The notes: generated from the letters alone by a model not told the origin. A DNA stretch of 25,422 nucleotides from Alphaproteobacteria bacterium UBA3002 (GCA_002346425.1 DDZS01000077.1:15260-40681), one strand, 5' to 3'; positions 1-7,312 are shown, counted from the first letter of the stretch. Made by a program: numbers and translations.

Positions 1-24
1 GCGCCTTCGGCGGCTCATGGCTGG

Positions 25-42
25 CGCGGTCTGCTGACCGCG
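25..42. other. Short perfect hairpin before the first gene
   Basis: CGCGGTC pairs with GACCGCG around a TGCT loop. The bases that follow are not a clean T-run, so a terminator is possible but not shown. No upstream gene is identifiable in the 24 bases to the left. Confidence 0.3.
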
Positions 43-61
43 ATTCTTCGTATCTCACTAT

Positions 62-92
62 CGTCATTGCCGGGCTTGATCCAGCAATCCAG
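62..92. repeat. Intergenic palindromic repeat
   Basis: ATTGCCGG (66-73) and CCAGCAAT (81-88) form an imperfect stem with one mismatch around a 7-base loop. The sequence resembles the dispersed intergenic palindromes seen in many alphaproteobacterial genomes. That resemblance is from memory; there is only one copy in this window. Confidence 0.4.
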
Positions 93-143
93 CGCAACTT
101 TCCGCATTACAAAGCGCTGAGCTCGTCCTATACTTCATCCTAT

Positions 144-821
144 ATGTTTTTGTGGCGCCTTCTTTTCGTCTTTATTCTTGTTGTCATACTCGGCTATCTG
201 ACGCTAAGCCTCACCGCGCCCTCTAAAAATACCCTGCCCGACCTGCAAACCGGCGATGTGTTGTTGCAACCGGCTTGGTCGTCGCAAGCACTCGCCATCA
301 TGCTGGCCAGCGGCAGCCTGATCACGCATACCGGCTTCGTCGAGCGAAGCGCGGACGGCACGCTTTGGGTGCATGAAGCCAACGGCCCGGTTCAGCGCGT
401 GCCGCTGATGGAATGGATCGACCGCGGCATCGCCTCGCGCGTCACCATCTTACGCGATGCGAATATTACGGCTGCAGAGCAACAGGCACTAGTGGCCTAT
501 GCCACGAAAGAATCCGGCAAACCCTATGACTGGTTTTTCCGCGACGACGATAGCGAGCTTTACTGCAGCGAATTCATTTACGATGCCTACGCAGTCGCGA
601 CCGGCACCGGCCTCGGCACCCCACAACGCGTCGGTGATCTAGCCCTCAACAATTTCGCCGTACAAGACATCCTGCGTGAACGCCTCGGCGCCCATCCCGA
701 TTGCGCCGGACTAACACCCGACGCCTGCTACGCGCGTGTCATGGACCAAACGCTCATCACCCCCGCCGCGCTTGCCACTGACGATCGCGCGCAAACCATC
801 TACAGTAACCTACTCTTTTAA
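144..821 (+). CDS. YiiX/YebB-like permuted papain-fold cysteine hydrolase (NlpC/P60 superfamily)
   Basis: This 225-residue protein starts with a hydrophobic stretch (residues about 3-24) that acts as a signal anchor, so the enzyme domain should lie in the periplasm. The domain has the order of circularly permuted NlpC/P60 hydrolases: a LQTGDVLLQ strand near 35-42, a histidine in the THTGF motif (H62), then the cysteine in LYCSEF (C141). This matches the YiiX family (Peptidase_C92), which is thought to cleave peptide or amide bonds in the cell envelope; the substrate is unknown. The C-terminal part after about 165 is less conserved. No clear ribosome binding site precedes the ATG, and the frame stays open to the window edge, so the start is uncertain. 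The DUF486 gene follows within 25 bp, so the two may be co-transcribed. Both are ordinary chromosomal genes outside the island array. Confidence 0.8.
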   Translation: MFLWRLLFVFILVVILGYLTLSLTAPSKNTLPDLQTGDVLLQPAWSSQALAIMLASGSLITHTGFVERSADGTLWVHEANGPVQRVPLMEWIDRGIASRVTILRDANITAAEQQALVAYATKESGKPYDWFFRDDDSELYCSEFIYDAYAVATGTGLGTPQRVGDLALNNFAVQDILRERLGAHPDCAGLTPDACYARVMDQTLITPAALATDDRAQTIYSNLLF

Positions 822-845
822 CGTGACCTCTGATTGAGCTTCATC

Positions 846-1196
846 ATGCATGCCATTCCCGTTCCCGTCATGACTATCGGACTGCTGGTCTTATCAAACG
901 TCTTTATGACATTCGCCTGGTACGGCCATTTAAAATTCAAAGCCGCCCCATTATACTTGGTGATCGTCATCAGTTGGGGAATCGCCCTCTTCGAATATTG
1001 CTTTCAAGTCCCCGCCAACCGCATCGGCCACGGCTATTTCTCCGCCGCCGAACTCAAAACCATCCAAGAAGTCATCACCCTCACCGTCTTCGCAATTTTT
1101 TCTATCGTCTATCTGGGAGAACCCCTGCAATGGAACCACCTAGCCGGCTTCACCCTAATCGCCGCCGGCGCATTTTTTATCTTTTACAAGGGGTAG
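846..1196 (+). CDS. DUF486 family small multidrug-transporter-like membrane protein
   Basis: A 116-residue integral membrane protein with four hydrophobic segments and the family signatures SNVFMTFAWYGHLK near the N-terminus and FEYCFQVPANRIGH in the middle. It closes with a GFTLIAAGAFFIFYKG helix. DUF486 proteins belong to the drug/metabolite transporter superfamily and have no established substrate. The ATG at 846 gives the usual family length; a TTG at 834 would add four residues. It lies just downstream of the YiiX-like gene on the same strand. It is the last chromosomal gene before the island array, whose outermost boundary appears to lie about 30 bp past its stop codon. Confidence 0.8.
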   Translation: MHAIPVPVMTIGLLVLSNVFMTFAWYGHLKFKAAPLYLVIVISWGIALFEYCFQVPANRIGHGYFSAAELKTIQEVITLTVFAIFSIVYLGEPLQWNHLAGFTLIAAGAFFIFYKG

Positions 1197-1222
1197 GAAA
1201 GCCAGCAGGGTGGCCGTGAGAT

Positions 1223-1316
1223 TGGTTACGGGGTTCAATGCGATAATTGATTTTATTATACTAATATAGATATGAAAGTTAATTCGGCTTTCTAATAAGC
1301 CGTCTAGCATACCATA
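1223..1316. repeat. Degenerate attachment site and left arm of unit 0
   Basis: TGGTTACGGGGT resembles the core TGGTTGCGGGGGT. At 1270-1306 the sequence parallels 11167-11204 (left arm of unit B): TATGAAA, then TTCGG, then AATAA-CCGTCTAG. The spacing from core to TATGAAA is 46-47 bp in both places. AAGCCGTC at 1297-1304 would be a decayed arm octamer. The strength comes from the collinearity; no single block is decisive. Confidence 0.5.
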
Positions 1317-1339
1317 TGTGAAGCTCGTCTGCGGATAAA

Positions 1340-1356
1340 TGTCATATAACTGTCAT
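1340..1356. promoter_or_regulatory. 17-bp motif upstream of the 308-aa gene
   Basis: TGTCATATAACTGTCAT lies 50 bp before the ATG at 1406. A 17-mer differing at three positions occurs at 2354-2370, upstream of the other gene in this unit. Each copy has two TGTCA-type half sites 11 bp apart, which suggests a common regulator or promoter element. No protein can be named. Confidence 0.35.
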
Positions 1357-1405
1357 TTCACATGGCTTGGTTTATCTCTTAAAATGTAATAGAAAAAGAG
1401 GGGTC

Positions 1406-2332
1406 ATGGAATTTTTTAATCGTTTATATGAAACTGTCCGTTCCTGGTTTGCAGGGGATTCTCAGCACAAAACTACTAACACAGATTCAAATACGCATCA
1501 CACATCTACCGGTTCTGAATTTGATGCTATCCGCAGCATCATTGAGTTTGAGGCCCCGGATCGTATCGATCATATTGCCGCAAAAAAAGACTTTCAATAT
1601 GTGCAGGATAAAATTAAGGGACATTTTCATGGCATAAAAAATCACTATCTGGCTTCTTTGGAACCGACTTCTTACCTGCAAGCGCTTAAACAGTTTGCTC
1701 AGGCAGATTTGAATCACGACAAGAAAATTGATGGGTTACCTGAAAAACGGCAGTTGATGGATGCGCTTTTTGCACAAGCTGAAAAAGAAAATGGTCCGGA
1801 GGTCAGGGAATTTCTTTCTAGAATATGTGAAGTAGAAAAAAATCTGGACAAAGATGGCCGGCAGAAAGACGGCGTTATTGAAGGAATGATGGATGATGCA
1901 ATCACGTTGTTGCGCCATTATGTCTCATGTCGGGCTGAAGCGAAGGTATGGGATAAAAAGCTTGCGGCTGCTATCACTGCGAATGAAGATATCACTTCTG
2001 TAACAAATGCCTATAAGGCGCAAATGCAGGAAGTCATCGTCGGCTTCGCCCGGCCTGCGGTTACAAAAGAACTGAAGCTGTTTGAAGGTTCGTTCCGCAT
2101 GCAGGCGCAACAAAGAGTGGACCTTCATAGAGAGATTCTTTCCGAACTGAACCATGTTGTTGACGAAGTGGTCAACAAGACTGTTAGTCTTCTGCGCGAT
2201 CATCCTGAAATCCGTAAGGAGCTGACACAGCTGCCTGAGGTGACGAAAGAAACGGTTCAGCAAATACGTCAAATGAGCTGGACGGATTTCTGTGACCACC
2301 AAAAGGAAAAGTCTTCATCACCTGTGCGATAA
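1406..2332 (+). CDS. Unrecognised 308-aa protein with two EF-hand-like loops
   Basis: I do not recognise this family. The ATG at 1406 is chosen because it follows an AAGAGGGG purine run; an upstream in-frame start at 1367 lacks one. The protein is soluble, mostly charged helix, with a low-complexity linker rich in T, H, S and N at residues about 22-37. Two segments resemble calcium-binding loops: DLNHDKKIDG (about 101-110) and DKDGRQKDGVIE (about 148-159), the second with glutamate at position 12. A pair of such loops would be the normal number for an EF-hand domain, but their flanking helices are unverified and the first loop has proline at position 12. The C-terminal third is predicted long helices. 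It lies between the chromosomal genes and the broken integrase of unit 0, and is followed after 172 bp by a second unknown gene on the same strand, with a similar upstream motif. Confidence 0.65.
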   Translation: MEFFNRLYETVRSWFAGDSQHKTTNTDSNTHHTSTGSEFDAIRSIIEFEAPDRIDHIAAKKDFQYVQDKIKGHFHGIKNHYLASLEPTSYLQALKQFAQADLNHDKKIDGLPEKRQLMDALFAQAEKENGPEVREFLSRICEVEKNLDKDGRQKDGVIEGMMDDAITLLRHYVSCRAEAKVWDKKLAAAITANEDITSVTNAYKAQMQEVIVGFARPAVTKELKLFEGSFRMQAQQRVDLHREILSELNHVVDEVVNKTVSLLRDHPEIRKELTQLPEVTKETVQQIRQMSWTDFCDHQKEKSSSPVR

Positions 2333-2353
2333 GCCTCCGGACTTACCGGATAT

Positions 2354-2370
2354 TGTCATGAAACTGACAT
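2354..2370. promoter_or_regulatory. Second copy of the 17-bp motif, upstream of the 170-aa gene
   Basis: TGTCATGAAACTGACAT matches the motif at 1340-1356 in 14 of 17 positions. Here the half sites form an inverted repeat (TGTCA-N6-TGACA). It lies 22 bp after the 308-aa gene and 134 bp before the ATG at 2505, so the second gene probably has its own promoter. Confidence 0.35.
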
Positions 2371-2504
2371 AAACTATCTCTATAAGCACGCACGTTATCT
2401 TTGAAACCATTGTTTTGAAGGAACCCGCTTTCTCGAACTTGTAGCGGTGAAGCGCCATTTTTAAGAGAAAAAGGATGGCTTGTGCTTGATAACAGGAGAT
2501 AAGA

Positions 2505-3017
2505 ATGGCCGTTGTAAACGTCGGTAACAATATCGTCCTCAAGCTAAGGACGGTAGATGGCACACAAGTTCAATACTACGGTACGAATGTGTGCGTTGAT
2601 GACCGGACGAGAAAGGTTCTTTCTTTTTCCATCGAAATAGATGCAGACAGTGATCAGCGTGCCGATCATATCGGCGTTTTTCAGCTAACCGAGCGTGTAA
2701 TAAAGCGCAACTTCTTCTGGGAGGTGCTCGACTATATCGGTGTTGCCGGTTTCATCAAGAAGGTCGGTAAGGCCGGCGCTGAGGTTGTGCGCGAGATCAA
2801 GGCTGCGTATCAAAGCAGCCGGGTTCTCAGGGTCGGCGCAACCGCGGCCCGCTTCCTTCGCGGGGTTTCGACTGCGGGCGTGAGCTTCGTCGTCGAAGCC
2901 ATGGCATGGCAGGTCGTTGAGAAGATCAGTGACCGGGTTCTCGCTTCGGGTGAAAATCTTGTCTACTGTGATGTTGATGGCAATGAGGTCTTCGAAGGGC
3001 CTTTGGTGTATCGCTGA
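2505..3017 (+). CDS. Unrecognised 170-aa protein, cargo of unit 0
   Basis: I do not recognise this protein. The start is well supported: AGGAG lies eight bases before the ATG. The N-terminal 60 residues look like a small beta-rich domain (alternating hydrophobics such as NIVLKLRTV and VLSFSIEI). The middle is basic and helical, and residues about 110-145 form a long alanine/valine-rich amphipathic or membrane-associated helix. The end (YCDVDGNEVFEGPLVYR) returns to beta character. There is no signal peptide. A strong GC-rich hairpin follows 19 bp after the stop. It pairs with the upstream 308-aa gene as the only intact cargo of this unit. Retention of two intact frames beside a ruined integrase suggests they are useful to the host, or recently acquired. 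Confidence 0.65.
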   Translation: MAVVNVGNNIVLKLRTVDGTQVQYYGTNVCVDDRTRKVLSFSIEIDADSDQRADHIGVFQLTERVIKRNFFWEVLDYIGVAGFIKKVGKAGAEVVREIKAAYQSSRVLRVGATAARFLRGVSTAGVSFVVEAMAWQVVEKISDRVLASGENLVYCDVDGNEVFEGPLVYR

Positions 3018-3036
3018 TCCTATGCTTTTTTAATAT

Positions 3037-3073
3037 GCCGGCGGGTGAATTTTTGCCCGCCGGCGTACTTTTA
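3037..3073 (+). terminator. Hairpin terminator after the 170-aa gene
   Basis: GCCGGCGGG (3037-3045) pairs perfectly with CCCGCCGGC (3056-3064) around a 10-base loop. The stem is followed by GTACTTTTAT, a modest T-run. Confidence 0.6.
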
Positions 3074-3114
3074 TCATAAATGCGCGCCGTCACTGTTCCA
3101 ATATTAAAAGTGAC

Positions 3115-3346
3115 TCAGCCAGCCGGATACAACAGCGGGAACCAGCGCTCTACCACTTGCTTTTTGGCTTTAGATATTTCTTCATCTGCTTTTAAGTTTT
3201 CGTGAAGTCATTTGCTTTGGCAATTTCGTAGTCGGAAGTTTTAAGGGAAACTTTAAATTCCTTTTCCCCAGAGCTTCTTTTAGCTCATCGGGGACGCGTC
3301 TACGGAATAGATAATTGCCATTTTTAGAGCGCTTAAGATAATTGAT
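3115..3346 (-). pseudogene. Frameshifted N-terminal remnant of a tyrosine integrase
   Basis: Reading leftward from 3346, the minus strand encodes YLKRSKNGNYLFRRRVPDEL followed by KEALGK, then after a one-base loss (near 3250) EFKVSLKTSDYEIAKAND, then after a second loss KADEEISKAKKQVV and a stop at 3115. The YLKR...YLFRRRVPDEL...VSLKTSD pattern is typical of the N-terminal domain of phage-type tyrosine recombinases (the DUF6538-like kind). No catalytic domain is left. A stop codon lies directly upstream of the fragment, so the start is also gone. It sits 109 bp inside the attachment copy at 3453, in the same place and orientation as the integrases of units A and B. The rest of 3018-3454 holds only a terminator, this remnant and an att arm. 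Confidence 0.7.
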
Positions 3347-3369
3347 TTAGCCCGTCTTCCATACCTCCA

Positions 3370-3390
3370 GTGTACCACTCTGGTGTACCA
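3370..3390. repeat. GTGTACCA direct repeat, likely arm sites of the lost integrase
   Basis: GTGTACCA occurs at 3370-3377 and 3383-3390, 13 bp apart, between the integrase remnant and the attachment core. The position matches the octamer arrays in front of the other two integrases. The octamer differs from both of theirs, as expected for a different recombinase. Confidence 0.45.
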
Positions 3391-3452
3391 AATGGAAGAA
3401 AATAGCATTGTTTTACAACGCTGTACTTATCTATTAAATGCTTATAGAGGAC

Positions 3453-3470
3453 TGGTTGCGGGGGTAGGAT
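3453..3470. repeat. Attachment site copy (junction of unit 0 and unit A)
   Basis: This 18-mer is identical to 25381-25398, the 3' terminal 18 bp of the tRNA-fMet gene, in the same orientation. It differs at one position from the copy at 11118. Confidence 0.85.
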
Positions 3471-3530
3471 ACCAACTTAAATCACAACCAATTGTTATTA
3501 AAATACAATTGCCTAAGCGAAAGCGCCGTG

Positions 3531-3550
3531 TACCTTAACCTGTACCTTAA
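3531..3550. repeat. Left arm sites of unit A (TACCTTAA x2)
   Basis: TACCTTAA at 3531-3538 and 3543-3550 is a 12-bp-spaced direct repeat. The 24 bases at 3530-3553 are identical to 10985-11008 beside the integrase at the other end of the unit. This is the expected pattern of integrase arm-type binding sites on attL and attR. Confidence 0.65.
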
Positions 3551-3661
3551 AAACTTTGGGCTGCCTTGGTGCAAAGTGATCACTGCTGGGATGATTTACG
3601 TTAGCACCATCACGCCACCAACGCCAGAAACCGTTTTACTTACAATCTAAAAACGAAGGCA

Positions 3662-3685
3662 GGGGGTGGGGGTACGGTGGGGGGG
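3662..3685 (+). other. G-rich tract able to form a G-quadruplex
   Basis: G-runs of 5, 5, 2 and 7 occur within 24 bases. The longer runs could give four GGG tracts with short loops. It lies in the 278-bp stretch between the attachment site and the last gene of unit A, where I otherwise see only the arm repeats. Confidence 0.3.
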
Positions 3686-3748
3686 CTGTTTCAAAACACA
3701 ACTTGAGATCTCGCTATATGCCTCTTCGCTTAAAAAAATCTGAGAAAA

Positions 3749-4405
3749 TTACAGCCCGTATTTTGTCAATAGTTCTCGGTATAACTTATCTTGTAAGCCC
3801 TCAGAGCCGCCCGAACCAAAAGGCCCCTCTTTTGAGAAAAGATGTTGAGCCTCTTCATCGCTAATCTTAGCAAAAATCGCTTTGATGTTTTCTTTGAATG
3901 CTTCGGGGCTCTCTTTCACAAGAGGGTAGATATTTCTGATCAAGCGCAGATACACGTTCTTCACAACGTCCTTTACTGTTTGATCGTAGCGCTGTTGAGC
4001 GTCTTTCAATTGCTTCTCAGCGGCTTTTTTAAGTGCCTTGAAGCTGCCAAATCCCCACCAACCTAGAATAGCTGCGAGAATTGAAAACCCAGTTAGAACT
4101 AGCGTGAAAAAGCCTATGAAAACGTTCAACCAGTTCACCTGACTATCGTAAAAAGCTTGTTTGGAATTGCCTATTTCTACTCTAAGGTTTCCTAATTCAT
4201 CGCGTCCCACAGAAGCTTTCTGAGCTTCAGTTAGTTTATCATTGATCTCATCAAGCCTGATTTGAATTTCTCTTATCTCACTAGAGTAGTCAGGCTGTAT
4301 CTTAGGAGATGCAGTTTGTGTCTTTTGCTGTGCCTCAGCATGGCCTCCCATAAACAGCATCACAGCCACCATGCCCAATAGAATATGTTTTGATAGGCGT
4401 ATCAT
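3749..4405 (-). CDS. Secreted/membrane coiled-coil protein linked to the restriction-modification genes
   Basis: The ATG at 4405 (MIRLSKHILLGMVAVML) is chosen because it gives a textbook signal peptide ending near AEA-QQ (residues about 1-26) and starts 4 bp after the endonuclease stop. A longer frame would overlap that gene by over 100 bp. The 218-residue product has a heptad-like region (about 40-85, EIREIQIRLDEINDKL), one strong transmembrane segment (about 92-120, ending in ILGWWGFGSF), then a second charged helix (KALKKAAEKQLKDAQQRYDQTV) and an alpha-helical C-terminal domain. I know no family for it. Placement as third gene of the methyltransferase-endonuclease cassette suggests a role in the same defence or maintenance function, perhaps at the inner membrane. 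That is inference from context; it could be unrelated cargo. Confidence 0.65.
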   Translation of the reverse strand: MIRLSKHILLGMVAVMLFMGGHAEAQQKTQTASPKIQPDYSSEIREIQIRLDEINDKLTEAQKASVGRDELGNLRVEIGNSKQAFYDSQVNWLNVFIGFFTLVLTGFSILAAILGWWGFGSFKALKKAAEKQLKDAQQRYDQTVKDVVKNVYLRLIRNIYPLVKESPEAFKENIKAIFAKISDEEAQHLFSKEGPFGSGGSEGLQDKLYRELLTKYGL

Positions 4406-4409
4406 GGCT

Positions 4410-5414
4410 TTAGGGTGCGAACCTTTCCAAGATGCGTGACGATTTATCATTACATTGGAATGATTGATAATCTTCTGTCCACTCATACGCGATAGAGCGA
4501 TCACCCGTAAGATAATCACTCACCCAAATACCATCCTTAGGCATAGGTGCGTTGGTTACTATGCACAACTTCGCGCCGGGAGCGGAGAAGATATATCTGT
4601 ACTCATATAGCTGAGCTACGGCCTTACGCACTTGATGAATAAAATTTGTTTGAGAAATCGACTTCATCTCATACAAAATGGTTTCGTTGTTGGATTTGCT
4701 GAAGAGATCAATCAGACCATTTTGGATAGCCGGTATTCCACGGCTATCAAGGAAAGCTGCTTTAGCAGTTACAAGGTTCCAGTGTATTTGGTTGGCTCGT
4801 TCTCGCTTCTCCGCATCCACCATGACTTGAATAGTCTTGCCCTCGGCAGTTGTAGATAGGGTTTTGAGAATGCGTTCTACAGGTTTTCCCGGTATGCCTT
4901 CTTCAAGTTTCTTCGTTTGTTTGACGACAGCGCCCGCAAACTTCCGCACTCTATTAGCACTTGCAGCTTTGTCTACGAGCTTGGCTTCCTTCAGATAATT
5001 TAGGAAGGTAGAAAATCTACGGTTGGCCGTGCCCTGTGCGCCGGGATAGATATTATAGAACCAGTGTTTTAGCTGATCATCAGTTGGATTATGCTGTTTA
5101 ATATAGAGCAGTGCTTCTCTAAAGATCGTATTTTCCAGCAAGCACTGCCCTAGAAAATCAATTCTTGCCTGCTCAGATTGTAGCGTAGCGTATTCAGCGC
5201 CCAAGGGCGTAGTTTCTGAGTAATTCCGCTCTGTAGTAATTAAGCCGAGGATTTCTGCGGCGCGGCGGTAATATCGCCCCTGCCTTCCTTCGGAATGAAG
5301 GCCTATAAAGTTCTCAATTTCGTCATCCGTATGCCGATCATTTGCTACAGCGACAGCAACATCACCTACCTGCTTTAATCTGTCAGCCTGAGGAAAATCA
5401 GCCGTTGTTAGCAT
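4410..5414 (-). CDS. PD-(D/E)XK restriction endonuclease paired with the fused D12 methyltransferase
   Basis: This 334-residue protein has two parts. Residues about 25-165 look like tandem winged-helix modules (RQGRYYRRAAEILGLITT, then TTPLGAEYATL), suited to sequence recognition. Residues about 205-290 form the nuclease domain with D236, then E249-M-K251 (IDLF... LYEMKS) and the helix QVRKAVAQLYEYRYIF that usually follows the active site in PD-(D/E)XK enzymes. These residues bind metal and cut DNA. The ATG overlaps the methyltransferase stop by one base (TAATG), so translation is coupled. The order methyltransferase first, nuclease second protects the host during establishment. The partner has two methylase domains, which points to an asymmetric recognition site, possibly type IIS. 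The site itself cannot be read from sequence. Confidence 0.75.
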   Translation of the reverse strand: MLTTADFPQADRLKQVGDVAVAVANDRHTDDEIENFIGLHSEGRQGRYYRRAAEILGLITTERNYSETTPLGAEYATLQSEQARIDFLGQCLLENTIFREALLYIKQHNPTDDQLKHWFYNIYPGAQGTANRRFSTFLNYLKEAKLVDKAASANRVRKFAGAVVKQTKKLEEGIPGKPVERILKTLSTTAEGKTIQVMVDAEKRERANQIHWNLVTAKAAFLDSRGIPAIQNGLIDLFSKSNNETILYEMKSISQTNFIHQVRKAVAQLYEYRYIFSAPGAKLCIVTNAPMPKDGIWVSDYLTGDRSIAYEWTEDYQSFQCNDKSSRILERFAP

Positions 5415-7312
5415 TAGTACCCCACGAATAAATACTCTTGTACGCTGTTTTTATTATCACCGACTTTGTGGCTATGAGTGCCAAAGGAATATTTGTAATC
5501 GACAGGAACAACCTCAACATGTGATTTGTACTTCGACATTAACGCTACCATTTCATCTAATGTAGGCTGGCTATTTGAGGAATATGAAACAACAAGCACA
5601 TCCTCTTTGAAGCGCCTAAACAAGTGATCAAACGCCGATTCAGCGCCTTTCTTAGAAGAAAATGGCGTTGGGTAAGACTTAAACTTCTTCGTTATGGTAT
5701 GCTCCTGAATCTCAACTCCTTGCCAGTCTCTAGCTAGGCCTTCAACAAAGTGATAGCGGCGGACATACTCATTATCTGAAAGTGGCGAGTAATATGGCGG
5801 GTCTATGTAAACCAAGCCACTCTCCTTAGTCTGCAAAGTCAGTGCATCGCCTTTTCTAGCCTTGTTGTTTCTACCATTATCAAAAATTGCATCGTTGATC
5901 GCTTGTACAGCATCCAAAAACTGTTCGCTTAAAGATAGCGAAAGGTCCTTCCGCCCATCATCGTAGCGATTCCCTACATAAGTGAAGATACCCCTTGGCC
6001 TCTTTTTCATGCACGCTCTAACAAGGGCAGAAAGGGCAATCGCTTTCTTATATGGATTTTTGATTGTTTTGATATTTGCTCGCAAAATATCTATGAGCTG
6101 GTTGTCTGCGTCCGAGAAATATATTCCTTGGAATGTGTTGCTCACAAAATTATCGACTACCTTTGTAGGCTTCAGCAGGGCGCGAGCTTCGTCCTTTGAT
6201 AGAGTCACATTATTATTTTCGATCATCGCTTTTGCAAATAGCGCGGACATACTCATATAGTCGTTGCTTAGAACCGCTTTACCCTGTGACTTGAACATAT
6301 AGCCTACAGCACCGGACCCCGAAAATAGATCTATTGCCGTATCAAACTTAAACTGAGAGGCAACTCCCCATATTTCCGAGAGTATCTTGTTTTTTGACCC
6401 CATATATCTGGTTGAGGGATACTTGCTGGCCTGCTCAGGCAAAGGGCTTGGAAGCAGCTTCATGTTAAATCGCTGCTTTGGTAAGGCGTTCACTATGACA
6501 TCCTCACCTTTACGGGTTTTTCCATTGCATGAAATATGGCGATTCGTACTCACTACGCGAATATCGAATTTTTTATATAGTTCGTGCACCAAAGGATGAT
6601 TGGAATTAGTTAGAATAACATGACATCCAAGATCATGTAGCCGCTGCACTTCATTTGCCAATTCCACATGGTCTTCTTCGTAAAACTGCTCTTTGGTATA
6701 TCGCTTGAAATCAGCATATTCAGAAACAGGAAGATACGGCGGGTCTAGAAAAACCAAATCCTGTGGTGCGGCATATTTCCTAAGAATGTCTTTATAATCA
6801 CCACATTCAATTTTAGTTGAAGAAAGAATATACGAAGCTGCTCTCAGGTTTTCTGCATCTAGAATTTTTGGATTTGAATATTTTCCGTATGGCACGTTAA
6901 AGCCGCCGCTACGATTAACGCGGTATAGCCCATTAAAGCACGTCTTATTTAGAAAGATCGTTCTAGCCGCCGCTTCATCAGGCGAGAGTTTCTTCCAATC
7001 TATAGTCCGAAGCTGGTAGAAAAAATCTTCTGTATTCTTGTAGGCTTTCAAATGTGCGATCACATCTTCAACATTTGTAGCCACTTGACGATAGAGATTA
7101 ACAAGTTCGGGGTTGCTATCAGCAATCACCGCATCGCTCGGTTGCGTATGGAAGAAAAGTGCTCCTCCGCCGAAAAATGGCTCCATGTACTTGTTATACT
7201 TTTTTGGGAGTAGTGGGGAAAGCTCAGATAGCAACTGGCCTTTGCCGCCCGCCCATTTGAGGAGTGGCTTTGTTTTGTATTGAATGTTGGTAACTAGCTC
7301 AACTGCCTTCAT
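5414..7312 (-). CDS. Fused double-domain DNA N6-adenine methyltransferase (D12 class, FokI-methylase-like)
   Basis: The 632-residue protein joins two complete Dam/D12-class adenine methyltransferases. The first domain has KWAGGK (19-24), the SAM-binding FFGGGALF (46-53) and catalytic DPPY (190-193). The second has YMGSKNK (303-309), LFSGSGAVGY (329-338) and DPPY (504-507). The linker is about 280-298. Both domains keep the residues needed for adenine N6 methylation. In M.FokI the same arrangement lets each domain modify one strand of a non-palindromic site, and the length here is close to it. The start follows AGGGA at good distance. It heads a leftward operon with the endonuclease and a membrane protein. 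The 93-bp gap upstream separates it from the PIWI remnant and should hold its promoter, though I see no strong -35/-10 pair. Confidence 0.88.
   Translation of the reverse strand: MKAVELVTNIQYKTKPLLKWAGGKGQLLSELSPLLPKKYNKYMEPFFGGGALFFHTQPSDAVIADSNPELVNLYRQVATNVEDVIAHLKAYKNTEDFFYQLRTIDWKKLSPDEAAARTIFLNKTCFNGLYRVNRSGGFNVPYGKYSNPKILDAENLRAASYILSSTKIECGDYKDILRKYAAPQDLVFLDPPYLPVSEYADFKRYTKEQFYEEDHVELANEVQRLHDLGCHVILTNSNHPLVHELYKKFDIRVVSTNRHISCNGKTRKGEDVIVNALPKQRFNMKLLPSPLPEQASKYPSTRYMGSKNKILSEIWGVASQFKFDTAIDLFSGSGAVGYMFKSQGKAVLSNDYMSMSALFAKAMIENNNVTLSKDEARALLKPTKVVDNFVSNTFQGIYFSDADNQLIDILRANIKTIKNPYKKAIALSALVRACMKKRPRGIFTYVGNRYDDGRKDLSLSLSEQFLDAVQAINDAIFDNGRNNKARKGDALTLQTKESGLVYIDPPYYSPLSDNEYVRRYHFVEGLARDWQGVEIQEHTITKKFKSYPTPFSSKKGAESAFDHLFRRFKEDVLVVSYSSNSQPTLDEMVALMSKYKSHVEVVPVDYKYSFGTHSHKVGDNKNSVQEYLFVGY

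Larger units (their letters stand above)
1223..3470. mobile_element. Unit 0: outermost, decayed integrative element
   Basis: The right end is an 18-bp copy of the tRNA-fMet 3' end (3453-3470). Just inside it is a broken integrase fragment reading leftward, the same layout as units A and B. The left end is inferred: TTGGTTACGGGGT near 1223 resembles the attachment core, and the next 85 bp align with the left end of unit B, including TATGAAA, TTCGG and CCGTCTAG at the same distances. The unit carries two unrecognised genes and can no longer move by itself. Confidence 0.5.

Noticed and set aside
1..143. Open frame upstream of the YiiX-like gene, in phase with it back to the window edge
   Set aside because: It runs through the palindromic repeat and has no start with a ribosome site. 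The signal anchor at 144 is the natural N-terminus.
4406..4519. N-terminal extension of the membrane protein into the endonuclease gene
   Set aside because: It would overlap the endonuclease by over 100 bp and hide the clear signal peptide that begins at 4405.
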